From Antedon mediterranea (taxonomy: Eukaryota; Echinodermata; Crinoidea; Comatulida; Antedonidae), in assembly GCF_964355755.1 (NCBI RefSeq), contig NC_092675.1, positions 12,229,312-12,293,311 of the forward strand: 64,000 bases of DNA, in the 5' to 3' direction. Below are positions 48,810 to 61,726 of the stretch, in pieces. Positions within the stretch are counted from its first letter, which is position 1. The number at the start of each line of letters is the position of its first letter. The notes below the pieces were generated by a model. It did not search any database. It worked only from the letters and a program-made list of their open reading frames with translations, and was not told where the DNA came from. The translations under genes and the position numbers were made by a program.

Positions 48810-49960
48810 TCTATGTTATTCTTCTTTCTTTCCCAAAATTTTGTGTCACGTGTATCTCAAATTCTGATCAACATTACATCGTATAACTTTGTCAGAAGAT
48901 TTACCTCTATCTGTAGAAGTGCAGGACAGCTCGTTTTTTTTCTTTAGAGTCGCGCAGCGTAAGCTACGCGCGATTTTATGAATTTCGCGTATATAACATA
49001 GACTGAAAACCAAAAGTCATTTTGTAATGACACTTGGTGAACATTTAAGTCATATCAAGGGCAAACTTTCTATGGATTAAAAATGGCATGTTTGACATAA
49101 AGTTACGCGCGCACGCGCGTTTAAAATTTTAAATTGCGAAAAATCCATTTCTAATCAACTTTTTACGCGTTTCAGGTCATTTTGAGCATTTCAAAAATTC
49201 CCACGCGTGCGCATATTTTTTACGCGCGCGTGCGCACGTAGCGCAAAAACATCTTTTTTTTGCTTGATTTTTGTTTTTTCAGCCTTTTCTAGTAAATTTA
49301 CCAATTTTCAATCAATTTCGACTTAAAATCACGTCATACGAGCACGTAGAATTGAACAATTTGCGCGCGTTTTTGATGAAAAAGTTCAAAAATTTGTGAA
49401 AATTATGCCTTTTTTTAAAAAGTCATAGATTCTAAACTCCGAGGTGAAAATATTTAAAATTTCAGATTCTGGAAGTAGATGAGTTGTTTTTCTCGAATCA
49501 TGCATTGATATGGCTAACCAGACATTGTGACGTCATCGTATGGCCACCCGAATATAAAATATAGGATTTTTTTCTCTTTCGTCATAGCTCGTCAATTTAA
49601 TAGAGCGCATCTCTACTTATCCTTATTCCATTTCACTCAATTTTTTTATATTGTCTAGATCAATCAATTACCTTTCGCATGATCCACCATTTTAAAAATT
49701 GTGATGACGTCATCATGTTCAAATGCGTCAATAACTTTGGTCACTTATTTTTACCTATTCTGCACTGTATGTAGTACGTATACAGTATATAGTGTTATAC
49801 CGTATATACTTAGACGCGACGCAACATAGAGAGCGCACTAACATTTTTCAATGCCATAATCGTTTTATTTTTTTGCGCGCACTATTCTAACGTATGACGT
49901 GCACGTGGCTTTTGCACTGCGGATAACCTAACTCGTCCGTAGTGACGAGTTCAAATCTAG
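48810..49960 (+). mobile_element. H1 unit B, near-identical to unit C
   Basis: 1151 bp starting TCTATGTTATTCTTC and ending CTAG. It differs from unit C by scattered single bases and T-run lengths. The hairpin reads AACTCGTC-CGTAGT-GACGAGTT. Confidence 0.8.
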
Positions 49961-51112
49961 TCTATGTTATTCTTCTTTCTTTCCCAAAATTTTGTGTCAC
50001 GTGTATCTCAAATTCTGATCAACATTACATCGTATAACTTTGTCAGAAGATTTACCTCTATCTGTAGAAGTGCAGGACAGCTCGTTTTTTTACTATAGAG
50101 TTGCGCAGCGTAAGCTACGCGCGATTTTATGAATTTCGCGTATTTAACATACACTAAAAAGCAAAAGTCATTTTGTAATGACACTTGGTGAACATTTAAG
50201 TCCTATTAAGGGCAAACTTTCTATGGATTAAAAATGGCATGTTTGACATAAAGTTACGCGCGCACGCGCGTTTAAAATTTCAAATTGCGAAAAATTCATT
50301 TCTAATCAACTTTCTACGCGTTTCAGGTCATTTTGAGCATTTCAAAAATTCCCACGCGTGCGCATATTTTTTACGCGCGCGTGCGCACGTAGCGCAAAAA
50401 CATCTTTTTTTTGCTTGATTTTTTGTTTTTTCAGCCTTTTCTAGTACATTTACCAATTTTCAATCAATTTCGACTTAAAATCACGTCATACGAGCACGTA
50501 GAATTGAACAATTTGCGCGCGTTTTTGATGAAAAAGTTCAAAAATTTGTGAAAATTATGCCTTTTTTTAAAAAGTCATAGATTCTAAACTCTGAGGTGAA
50601 AATATTTAAAATTTCAGATTCTGGAAGTAGATGAGTTGTTTTTCTCGAATCATGCATTGATATGGCTAACCAGACATTGTGACGTCATCGTATGGCCACC
50701 CGAATATAAAATATAGGATTTTTTTCTCTTTCGTCATAGCTCGTCAATTTAATAGAGCGCATCTCTACTTATCCTTATTCCATTTCACTCAATTTTTTTA
50801 TATTGTCTAGATCAATCAATTACCTTTCGCATGATCCACCATTTTAAAAATTGTGATGACGTCATCATGTTCAAATGCGTCAATAACTTTGGTCACTTAT
50901 TTTCACCTATTCTGCACTGTATGTAGTACGTATACAGTATATAGTGTTATACCGTATATACTTAGACGCGACGCAACATAGAGAGCGCACTAACATTTTT
51001 CAATGCCATAATCGTTTTATTTTTTTGCGCGCACTATTCTAACGTATGACGTGCACGTGGCTTTTGCACTGCGGATAACCTAACTCGTCCGTAGTGACGA
51101 GTTCAAATCTAG
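49961..51112 (+). mobile_element. H1 unit C, near-identical to unit B
   Basis: 1152 bp starting directly after unit B's CTAG with TC, the expected Helitron 5' dinucleotide, and ending with CTAG before the T of the target. Confidence 0.8.
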
Positions 51113-51325
51113 TTAATTAATTTGAAACGATAAAGATGAGGAAATCTGTGAGAATGAGAAAAAGTCGTCCCAACCGAGACTCGAACTCGGACCGCCTGCT
51201 TGATATGCAGATGTCCTAACCATTAGACCACTGGGGCTTTCATGGTATTGTTCGAACTCGATTGGATAGCGACTCTTTAACATTCTCGGCGTGGTACGGC
51301 GGAACAGCACTAGTCCTCAGTTGTA

Positions 51326-51328
<3 letters not shown>

Positions 51329-51362
<34 letters not shown>
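51329..51362. repeat. (TA)n between two family S copies
   Basis: A 34-bp TA tract between the head of one minus copy and the tail of the next. Confidence 0.9.
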
Positions 51363-51366
<4 letters not shown>

Positions 51367-51660
51367 ACATTAGGCAATGAACGTTAATTCGAAACCGCCC
51401 GATGATATACTGAAATTTAATTAATTAATTTGAAACGATAAAGATGAGGAAATCTGTGAGAATGAGAAAAAGTCGCCCCAACCGAGACTCGAACTCGGAC
51501 CGCCTGCTTGATATGCAGATGTCCTAACCATTAGACCACTGGGGCTTTCATGGTATTGTTCAAACTCGATTGGATAGCGACTCTTTAACATTCTCGGCGT
51601 GGTATCTCGGTTGGGGCGACTTTTTCTCATTCTCACAGATTTCCTCATCTTTATCGTTTC

Positions 51661-51666
<6 letters not shown>
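51363..51666 (-). mobile_element. Family S copy with an inverted tail piece at its head
   Basis: The minus copy 51363-51604 has its tRNA-like body at 51474-51545. It ends at GCGTGGTA, where a + fragment (51605-51666, TCTCGGTTGGGGCGACTTTT to TTTCAAATTATATA) joins and runs into 74 bp of (TA)n (51665-51739). Confidence 0.75.
51474..51545 (-). tRNA. tRNA-like cloverleaf in family S
   Basis: A complete 72-nt fold on the minus strand with the family anticodon loop ATATCAA. It is part of a repeat. Confidence 0.6.

Positions 51667-51739
<73 letters not shown>
51665..51739. repeat. (TA)n microsatellite 200 bp before exon 2
   Basis: About 74 bp of TA. The 200 bp between it and exon 2 are unique intron sequence with the acceptor tract. 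Confidence 0.95.
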
Positions 51740-51742
<3 letters not shown>

Positions 51743-51939
51743 GAAAAATCTATGTAGGAGAATGCGGAAGTGAGGTATGCACTCTCGAAGTGGCTTTCTT
51801 GTTTTAAATGTTTTAACACCCTGTGGCAACCGTTGAACTTTTTCATGGTTTCAATCAATTTAATACCGGTACCGTACTCATTTAGTCGTAAAACAATTTT
51901 TTTAATTAAACGTCTGAGTCCTATGTTCTTTCTTTGCAG

Positions 51940-52682
51940 TTGAAAATTTCTGTGAAACAAAAGAAGGATCAGCCTGTTTTCGATTTCCTCTTAGATCTGA
52001 CGTTCACGATAAGGCAATTACGTCTGCCAAACTATACTTTTACCGCGCTGCATCTCCAAATGACCAAGATGAACAAATATTGTCTCTTATGCAGGTAGCC
52101 CATCAGAGCCTAAAGAACATTGGACAAGTTTGCACTTCAAACAGAGAAGGTTGGGTGCAGATTGAAATTAAAGAAACTGTTGCCCGTTGGTTAATACACG
52201 ATGTCGAAAATCGAGAGTTAATGCTGCATTGTAAAACTTGCCAATCACAGAAATCGCCCATTTTGCTAACTGGTACCAAACGTCCATTCCTCTTTATAAA
52301 GACTGATAGTCCAAGCTCAGGTCGCAAAACTAGATCAATTAACTGCAAATCTGGGATAAAGCAATGTTGTCTCCAAGATTTCTATGTTTCATTTGCTGAA
52401 ATTGGATGGGATGATTGGATTATAGAACCAAGTGGATACTGGGCAAACTTTTGCAAAGGTGGCTGTGCAATAGGTACATCACCAAGTACTGCACACACAA
52501 GTCTTATGTACCGGTTTGTTGAGCAAGAACAAGATAAAGAATATCGAGAATTATTAACACCATGTTGTGTACCGTCGTCGTACTCTTCTCAGTCAATCCT
52601 CTACCACGATACCACCGATACAGAGTTGCTGTTTCGACGAGAAATCACTGATTTAGTTGTACAAAGCTGTAGATGTGCTTAG
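51940..52682 (+). CDS. INHB-like: Activin/inhibin-beta-like ligand, exon 2 (C-terminal prodomain and mature domain)
   Basis: The exon follows TTCTTTCTTTGCAG, supplies the last two bases of codon 202 and encodes residues 203-448. Residues 203-320 are the prodomain arm (SAKLYFYRAASP, WVQIEIKETVARWL). A basic RKTR at 330-333 is the likely proprotein-convertase site. The mature domain, 334-448, is 115 residues (activin A has 116). Its nine cysteines follow the activin pattern: one at INC, a CC pair, NFC, GGC, a second CC pair and terminal C-x-C. DFYVSFAEIGWDDWIIEPSG is close to the activin knuckle sequence. The extra N-terminal cysteine and CC pairs separate it from BMPs. The stop is TAG at 52680-52682. 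Confidence 0.92.
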
Positions 52683-53820
52683 TAATATGAAGTGGAACCG
52701 TTCCTGTTTACAGTTTTGAAGTGTCTTCTCTTGCTGAAAATCAAAACGTTTTGCGAAAGAGTTGACGTCAAACGGAATACAGCAGCATAGAGATGGACAG
52801 TGTGGTCGTTTCTGCAGCGGCGTCTTCCTATAAAATCTTGCTGAAGTCCCTGTTTATCACGAAATCAAATATAGATAATGTTGTACGTATGTGCTTAATG
52901 TGTAACAGAGGAAAATTGTGAGACATAATTTCAAGTTAACCTACCAAAGCGAACACTTAAATTGCAATATAAACTATGTTTGAGTAAAAGTATTGAGTAT
53001 TCAGTTTGGTGGTAGAAATTCTTTTAAGTGTTTATGCTGCCAATAAAATAGATGATGATATCCCAAAGTCATCGGTTACCGGGAATGCAATGTCAAAAGC
53101 TGTTTAAAATGTACCATACTTTATATACCAATGTTTAAAATGCTGAACGATTTTTATTTAATGTTAAGAAAGAAGACGGAACTTTTTAAATAGTTTAAAT
53201 ATTTGTCTTTACATTAAGCAAATTAAAAGTTAGCCTATAGGCTGAATTGTTTTCAAAACGGGAGAAGTATCGGAATTCTTCCACTTCTCGTACAATTTGC
53301 ATATTATAGCACCTGAAAATATGTTTTCGTAGATGTGTGTCAATTTATATTTATAAATTTTGTTGATTATTTTGAATATATTCATATAACACCAATATAT
53401 TTTTATATAAGATATGATAATATTTATCAAATTATTGCATTTTTCAGAATGTTTTGTGACAACAGTTATTATTGTTAACTGACGCTAGAGAAAATTGCTG
53501 GTGTACGCGTTTATTGTATTTGTTTTTCCCACCAAACATAGTTTGGAGTCGTTTATTTAGAATTAAAATTCTTATTTTAATTATTTCGTGGCATAAAATG
53601 CTGAAGTTGACAGAAGCTCTTCGGAGCTCAGTATTCCTCGTGTTGCTAGAAGCAATTGTAGACAAATTATGGATAACCTATCACCAAAGCAGTTAATATT
53701 GTGTGGTAAGTTTGACAAAACATTGAGCTACGCCTATGAAAAGTGTGTGACAATATTGTGCCTATGTTAAGCATATTGTAGATGGCTATGATGTGAATAA
53801 AACGCATTTAGCACAAGTCT
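52683..53820 (+). other. INHB-like: Probable 3' UTR of the activin-like gene
   Basis: AT-rich non-coding sequence. AATAAA occurs at 53042-53047 and, better placed before a T/GT-rich stretch, at 53796-53801. Transcript ends cannot be fixed from sequence alone. Confidence 0.5.
53796..53801 (+). terminator. Candidate polyadenylation signal
   Basis: AATAAA followed within 25-40 bp by TCTTACGTCTTTCTGTTTAT, a T-rich downstream element. It lies 1.1 kb after the stop codon. Confidence 0.4.
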
Positions 53821-56580
53821 TACGTCTTTCTGTTTATTTTTACTCGGGTAACTATGACTCGCTCTTTTCTGGAGACTATTTCAAGCCAACTTTCAAGTCA
53901 TACTAGTTATTTACGCGTCGTCTGACGGCTCTGAAACATGGCATGCATATACTAGGGTAATAGATATAAAGCAAAGTTATAGAGAGAAAATGTTTGCACT
54001 TCAATCGGATGCAGAATTAAGACGTCATAAAAATGGTACCAATCGAAACAATTGCGATTTTTAAAGTACTACTATTCCCTTACTCGTTGTAGTATTGAGC
54101 TGGGATTTGGCATGGGTATACTACAGGGAATGTCCTCAAAGCTATACGGATTTTTAAATTTCAAACCGGATGCAGCCATATGACGTCTCGAAGATGGTAC
54201 CTTGGTGCCAACCGATTTTCGTCGTAATATAGCCGTGTTTGGTGTCATTTCAAAGGTCTTGACTTTGAGAATAAGAATATAAACCTATTTATTATATTGA
54301 AATAGCAACAAATCACTTTGAGATTTCATAATTTACCGTAATTATGCCATAATTATGTGACGTAACTTTTCGGAATATTGCCGTATTTGGTAGCGAGGTT
54401 ATTGATGTGTATGTGACGTCATTACAGATTCTTTTGCTGTACCCCGAGTATCGCACATTCGTGCTTGTTATCTTTGTTTACAATGTTTTCATATCGTGAA
54501 TCCTACGGCCCAATGTTGTTGCTAAGATCATAAAAATAAGTACAGTACGTTTAACTCACCAACACAACGTATCATCCTGTGAGTCTGCCTGTGCGATATA
54601 CCGTATCTTATCAGATAAGTTATCAACTTTTTTTTGTCTGGAAACGGTCAGCGAGAGAGGAATTTACATCGTTTATGTATAGGTAAGAGGGAGAGTTGTG
54701 GCTCTCTCGGATCTTCTGGGGTAAAAAGGAAAGAAACCCTTATTTCACAAAGATGATCTAGGAAGATATTATTCTGACGAACGTTAAGCGACACCAATTC
54801 GCTTAAAATCAAGATAAACACCTAACACAACACTTAAAATGAAAATAATTAAAATGTAGGCCTATAATAATAGAATGTATAATAATAAGATGTATATTTC
54901 AACATGATTATGATGAAAGTTGTACGTTTGGGGTTCAGTGTATAATTTTATTTTTTTATAATAATTATTATAATAATAATATAATAATTGGATTTAAATG
55001 AGATTTAATACATCCGAAAAGAAAGCACTCCACACTTGGAAAAATATAGCATCCTCTTCTATGCAACTTTATAAACCGATTTATTATGCGCTATAAGTTT
55101 TTGTTTCAAGTTCTTCAACAAAATACCCTTTCATATTTTATATCTTTCGTCGTTCTCCATGTTGAAACCTTGGATGTTACAGCAGACCTCTCAACTCTCC
55201 AGATAATGGTGGCAGTCCCGATATTCTGTATCATTCTCCCGCTTTCCCGCTAAAATACAATTATTTCTCCAGAGGTTTTTAATAAAACATAAAAAGTATC
55301 CCGATAATGTACGACTTCTAGACAGAGATAAGGGAGATTGCAACATTCTAGTATCTGTCCTGAAGATGCCCGTAACACATATAGTTAATAAGAGAAATAT
55401 TGTGTTTTTGTCGCATTTCTGCCTTTAAATTGTTTGAATAGCGCCCTTCTATGGAATTTTAAAAATGTTATAGCGCCATTTAATTGTTCTAATAGTTAAC
55501 ATGCAAACATACTTCCCGATATTTCATTTTTCCAAGTTGAGAGATCTGTAACTGTGTGGCTGACAGGAATATTACATAAATTATTATATAAGATTTAAAT
55601 TGCTTGGCAAATGCAGATGTTCTGTTCTTAGAGCTCTTCACTGGCTCATCGCAGGATTTAATATAAATTACTCATAATCACACTTAAAGCACGAATTAAT
55701 ATTGGACCAGATTATTTGAGCAATGTCAATAAATAAATAATAATAGTTCCATCAGTCAGTTTTGGACAGCTATAGACAGGGCGTTATGAAAGGTCATATA
55801 AGTGGTCTTATCGTATAAGCGGCCTAATAATGAAAACAGAAAACAGATTTTTAGAGAGGATCTAAAGAACGTTAAATTGGAAGAGCTTTTCCGCCTAATA
55901 AGCTGTCATGAAAAGTTTAATTTTTATAACAATAATGGATAAAAATGTTCCCTATAAAACTGAAAGCCATGGATTACACTAGACCCTAAGGTGATGGTTA
56001 TTAAACGTCAGATCGCAATTAATAATGATTTAATAAAGAATGGAAATCGGATGAATTCCGTAACATCCCTTATAAGGTTAACCAAATGTCAAAATCATTA
56101 ATATAGAAAACAAATCATTATAATAGTAATACTAGGCACCTGTTGGAAAGGTATAGACCAATTTGTAAACTTTAAAAAGAGTAATAGTTGGAATAAAAAC
56201 CTAGTTAATGACTCATGTGAAGGGAAGGTATCACTTCTTATCGTCTGGTTTTGAGGCTATTCAACCCAAAGAAAATCAGCAAAATGTACCTGTTTCCTCA
56301 CAACTAATCATTGATTTGGAGAATAAACTTTAAAATGTCAAATGTAACAAAGACCCAGACCTAGACAATGGATCCTAAAAGAGTGTTCCTATATTATTTC
56401 AAGACCTGTGTTATTTCTGTGCAATTTTGAATTCTTGTATTAAGGAGTTTTATCACATATTATATGTCTGGAAAAGTGCGGATGTAATCTGTAATCTATA
56501 GTAAGTACGTTTCGATCGTTGATGCGCTTATATTACGAATGTTTTACTGCGACTGGTGTTCGCGAAGTGGTACGCGTCAT
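53821..56580. other. Intergenic, nothing recognised
   Basis: No exon, RNA gene or family seen elsewhere in the window could be supported. Confidence 0.4.
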
Positions 56581-56587
56581 ATTTGGT

Positions 56588-56794
56588 ATGTAGTGAGGTT
56601 CTGCACATTTTTATACTTGTCTGCATTTTTTGCTTACTATAGCCAAACCGGTTCAAATCGATTTTGTATTTTTGTCTTCAACTCCCCCATAATGGTTTCG
56701 AGAACTTTAACTGTAGAAGAAGTAAATGAAATAAAGCTAGATCATTCTTGATGTAGTGAGGTTCTGCACATTTTTATACTTGTCTGCATTTTTG
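56588..56794. repeat. Direct repeat of about 43 bp, 163 bp apart
   Basis: ATGTAGTGAGGTTCTGCACA and the following TTTTTATACTTGTCTGCATT occur at 56588 and again at 56751. The enclosed 120 bp is open in one frame but otherwise unremarkable. Confidence 0.7.
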
Positions 56795-56924
56795 ACATAA
56801 AAGGTGCAAAAATAAACTCTGCGCCATTGTATGAGAAAAAGGCGCAAATTAGCACCGTTTTAAGGTCTGCAACTTTAGTTTTAAGTGTGTAGAAAACTAA
56901 CCTTGGCGTAGACAACCTTTTACG

Positions 56925-59500
56925 ATACGATACGATAAGACTTTATTGTCACAACGGCAAAAATATACAGTTATGAGATATGGGACCTTAGGTACACTTG
57001 AGTTAGTATGAATATAGCATAAATTACAAGACTAAAATAAATAAAAAAACAGGGAAATGTGACAGAAACATGAGTAATAAGCGGACTAGCGTTTGAAATC
57101 TCTATTATACAACCTGACAGCTGATGGAATATATGTGTTTCTAAATCTGTTTATTTTGAATTTGGGGTGGAGTAATCTACCTGATCTGCAGGTAACAAGG
57201 GTATCAAAGACAGGGTGAGTAACATCAGACATAATACAATTAAGTTTTTTAGACATCATTTCATTACATAAGTGTTCCAACAATTAACATCGGTGCCTAT
57301 AATCTTACCCGCTTGCTTAATAATCGAATTTAATTTTTTCTTACTATTTTTAAATACTTTAAAGTTCAATTAATTTAACCATATAATGATACAAAGTGAA
57401 AGAGCAGATTGTACAACAGAAACGTAAAACATATGTAAAATATTGGACTTAACATTAAATTTTCTCATTCTCCGTAGAAAGTACATTCTTTTATTACATT
57501 TGGTAGCGAGCTTATCCGTGTTAACATTCCAATTTAGTTTATCGTCAATATAATTGCCAAGATATTTTTGATCTTTAACAATTTCCACCTCTTTACCATT
57601 GATCAACAGACACTCATGGTTTTGATTAGCTTTCTTGAAGTCAACAAAAATTTCCTTAGTTTTTCGACATTAAGTACGAGATGATTTTGAGTACACCAAT
57701 CGACAAAAGAGTTAACATATTCCTTATATACATCTAAGTTATTATTGTCATCGATTGAACCTACTAAACAAGTGTCATCTGCAAATTTAATAGAGAAGCA
57801 TTTAGTTTGGTCAACAACAGGCGGTACAAAATCATTAGAGTAAAGTGAAAAAAGGAGGGGCGACAGCGAACAGCCCCGAGGAGCACCAGTATTGCAAGGC
57901 AAACAACCAGAAACTGAATCATTGAATGTGACCGACTGCTTTCTGTTGTTTAGAAAATCAGCTACCCAAAGATTCAGCACAGGATTAACATCCATCAACT
58001 TCAGCTTGTTAATTAAGAGGTGTGGCTGAAAAGTGTTAAATGCCGAGGAGAAATCTAAGAACAATAGTCTAGCATGTGACCTGGGCTTGTCAAGATGCTC
58101 CGCAACCTTGTGGGTAATCGTAATTACCGCATCTTCAACACTGCGATTTTTCCTATAAGCAAATTGATGACTGTCTAACAAATCATTAGTTTCCAAAGTC
58201 AACTTATATTTAACGATTTTTTCTAGGCACTTCATAGGGATTGCTGTTAAAGCTATCGGTCTGTAATCATTTGATCTGCTAGGTTTACTAATCTTAGGTA
58301 TATGAATAATGTTAGACAGTTTCCACAAGCTGGGAATCTTAAAACTATCCAGAGACCTTTAAAAAAGATATTGAAATATTGCACTAATTCTTTAAAATAT
58401 GACTGGTCCAGCTGCCTTTTTATGTTTAACATTCCTTAAGCTACTTTCAACATCATTGAGATCACTCATGACTCTATCATAATCATTGACATCACTAAGG
58501 ATATCAGATACAATATCCTGTCTTTCATTGCTAAAGACCAAACAATCGAATCGCGTATAGAAAGTATTTAACTCATCAGCTGAGAACAAAGAGTTTTTGT
58601 CTGAACGGGGTGATTGTTTTGAGTAACAAGTAATCTTCCTCAAACCTTTCCAGGTTTGTTGTATGTCCCCCGATTTAAAATCTTGTTCGATTTTATCCGC
58701 GTAATTTTTCTTGTTCTTTGCAATATCTTTCTTGATTCCCTTATCAATAGAACCTCCGTTCATAAAGACCTCCCAGTCAGTTGCCTCGAAACACTCTTTA
58801 AGGTTTTCCACCGCGTCAGTAGACCAGATTTGAATAGATTTAGTAACAGGCTTCTCCCGTTTGATCTTTTGTTGATACACTGGGAGTAACTGAACTAAAT
58901 TATGGTCCGATTTTCCGATACCTGGCTTGATATATGCTTTGTAGGCGTTGGGAATGTTTCCATAACAAAAGTCAATGGTGCTATTATGTCTTGTAGGTAG
59001 ATCAACGTATTGTTTCCAATGTGGAATTACCTTCTTAAGACTGCAATTGCTGAAGTCCCCGAGTATCACTTTGAACGCATCAGGGGATTTTGTCTCATAC
59101 TTGTTAGTAATTTCAGCTATCTTTCTGCTCGCAACATCACAGTCCGCCTTAGGATGGATATAACACACCATAAGATAAATCCGTGGACTTTCACGCGGTA
59201 AATAAAAGGGTCTGAGACCAAGTAGCATTATTTCAACATCAGAAGAACAGTATTTTTCTTTAACAGATACATTATTACACCACCGTTTATTGACATATGC
59301 ACATACACCGCCACCTCTACTTTTTCCTGAGTCAATGTTCTTATCAAGACGCTCACAAGAGAAACCCTCAATACTCACATCGCTGTCAGAAATGTTTCCT
59401 TGAACCAAGTTTTGCTGAAACAGATCAGAGAAGAGTTCTTAAAATCTTCTTGATAGCTTACACAAGCTTCTAATTTACCAAATTTGTTACAAAGTGAATG
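56925..59500 (-). pseudogene. LINE with endonuclease and reverse transcriptase, decayed
   Basis: On the minus strand, an APE-type endonuclease starts near 59500 in a different frame (SLCNKFGKLEACVSYQEDF, SKTWF) and continues in the frame 59408-58392 (RGGGVCAYVN, ILGDFSNCS, STIDFCYGN, KSDHNLVQ). The RT is at 58328-57603: SNDYRPIALT, ARLLFLDFSSAFNTF, GAPRGCSLSPLLFSLY, IKFADDTCLVG. C-terminal pieces follow at 57606-57370 (QKYLGNYIDDKLNW) and 57283-57086. The 3' end at about 56945 is AATAAAGTC followed by TTATCGTATCGTATCGTA, a short tandem tail. At least three frame changes inactivate it. The tail and protein suggest a CR1/Rex1-like LINE. Confidence 0.8.
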
Positions 59501-59509
59501 CGAGTTTCC

Positions 59510-59936
59510 AAACAGAATGGTAGGTAGTGGGGGATTGAACTTTCGTCGCCGTAATCTAACCTTAATACTTCACGTTATTAGTTCTCCCTTGTTGAAAATG
59601 TCTTGTTTAATCAAAGACAACGTATACCTTTTCACCACAGGGTTCGTGGCTGAGGTCAATTTTACCGTCTTTGCCGATGATCTCCTGGCGGGGGTTCCGT
59701 GCATAAAATATATGAATTACACCACCGTCATCGAGCGAATCGGCTGAGACGGGACTATCAGACTCCAATTTAAAAAAAAAAAAATTAAAATTGAACTCAA
59801 GCAGTTGCTTGATCAGGTCAAATTATTTCTCGATCCACTGCAATTTGCCTATCAGAGCAATACTGACAAATTGCCATCCAACTTTTCTAGACCACAATTT
59901 TCCGTAGATTACGAATATGGAAGGTAATCGATCAGG
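59510..59936. other. No gene recognised
   Basis: The sequence may include degraded LINE 5' sequence. An A-run is at about 59769-59785. Nothing else is supported. Confidence 0.35.
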
Positions 59937-60755
59937 ATAGGAAGCGTTTTCGAGATATAAGGAGTTAAATTTCAAAATTTACCAATTACAACAATGTATT
60001 ATGTATATGTATTATAACAAATGTATTGAAGCACAATTTGGTCTTTTATTTCATTTTCTATTTAATCACCTTATGAAAAAAAAATCCTTTGTGATTAAGG
60101 GTCAAATGCCAATATTGACCAATCATAGAACTTACCTATAAAAAAAACTAATATTTAAAAAAAATTGGATGTTTTCTCATCCTGTTAATCATACACAATG
60201 TAAAAGAGCGAATACATCATTTCATCAGTTGACATAATGTCAATTCCATCAGTTGACATAAGGTCAAAGTCAACATTTTAATATGCGTATTAGTTAGTTA
60301 CCAAATAAATGCAAAGTTGTCCATACTATGATATCGATGGTTTTACAAGTAATCAAATTATTGGATCAATAGGCCTAAAGTTATGTTATTTCAATATAAT
60401 TTTGATTAATATAATTATAATACTGTATTAATCAAATAAGACTTCGATGAGGATAGGAAGCGTTTTCAGAGAAATAAGGGGTCAAAGTTTAAAATTGAAA
60501 AAGTATGTGTTATATATATTATGACCAATTTATTGAAGTTCAATTTAATCTTTCAATGCATTTGTACTGAATGGTTATAGGTATCTATTCAGTCACCTTA
60601 TAAAACAAATACTTTATAATTAAAGGTCAAATGTCAATATTGACCAATCACAAAATTTGCCTATAAAAACTAACATTTAGGACAAAATGTTATGTTTTAT
60701 CATTCTGGTAAGACATCAACCAATCATACACAATCAAAAGAGTACATTAATCATA
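59937..60755. repeat. Diverged tandem direct repeat, about 520-bp period
   Basis: GGAAGCGTTTTC..AGA.ATAAG, AATATTGACCAATCA and AATCATACACAAT occur in the same order in 59937-60215 and 60457-60755. The copies differ by many substitutions and indels. Confidence 0.6.
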
Positions 60756-61726
60756 TTGATATACTAAATAATGCAAAGATATTCAAACTATAAGATGTTT
60801 CTCTCTCTCTGATTTTCTTTCTTTTTATCCTTCTTTCATTGTAGGCCTACTGTATATTTATATTTATTTTTTAAGGTTGTCAGAGCCGGGGGTGGTATTG
60901 GGGTTAAGCTCCCATTACCTATAAAATGCTGCCATAGGGCGTGCGTCTCAAATAGCCTCTGACAACTGAAAGTCCAACTCCTGGCCTGCACGAATGGCTT
61001 AGTTCTTTCTTTAAGCCTGGCAAAACCTGCTTTCTACTGACAGGAGAAGGGACGAAGGCGAGCCCCTGGCGCCTCAAAACCAAAAGCTTACTTGGACAGG
61101 TGGAGTTCATCAGCCGTGATAGGTAGTTCACCTAGGAGAAGGAAAACTCTGATTTAAAACCTCCGCTGCCTTGCGGCTATATCCATCATGGAAAAGGCTT
61201 CAGGAGTAAACCTCAAGGATAAATCCGGAGTGAAGCCCCTAAGGCGGTTGGAACATCGACTCGATCTCCTTCCGGCAGCTTCTGCAGCCAAACTGGTACC
61301 ATACGTATTGCTCTGCTCTTCTATGGACTTCATCGGTAAAGGCCGAGAGGGGGATTCTGCCGACTGGGAGTCGCAGGGTTCCCATATTTTTCTTCGCCCA
61401 GGCGTGCACCATGGAGAGGTCACTTCAGTGCTGTTGTAAAAAACGGCTAAAATCAACACGGGAGACAGCAGTTTACGAGTGATAAGCCAAGACCAATTGG
61501 CGTAGGTCAAGGCGCTACGGGTTGTCTCCGATGGTGGGAAGGACCATCGCAGTCCCACTGGTCAGCTTTCGCCCGCCTCAAGCCGAGCAGCCATCGGCCA
61601 GTAAGATGCTGACCCGCCACAGTCTGCCTGCTTCAATGGGTGCTTGGAGCTTAGGATTCTTCCGACAAGCGGAGTGTAACTACTGCACCACGCAAAAGAT
61701 TAAAGAAAAGATTAAAGAATACTACT

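Larger units (their letters stand above)
47078..51112 (+). mobile_element. H1 array 3, three units, precise insertion between A and T
   Basis: The 4035-bp insert lies between A47077 and T51113 with no target duplication, as expected for Helitrons. It contains unit A (47078-48739), a leader module (48740-48809) with unit B (48810-49960), and unit C (49961-51112). It ends in AACTCGTC-GACGAGTT hairpin, TCAAATCTAG. The array is the cleanest evidence for the family's termini. Confidence 0.8.
47012..51331 (-). mobile_element. Family S copy split by the H1 array
   Basis: The left half 47012-47077 ends GAAATTTAA and the right half 51113-51331 starts TTAATTAATTTGAAACG. Joined, they restore the family consensus exactly. 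The tRNA-like body is at 51166-51237 (minus). The intervening 4035 bp is the H1 array. Confidence 0.85.
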
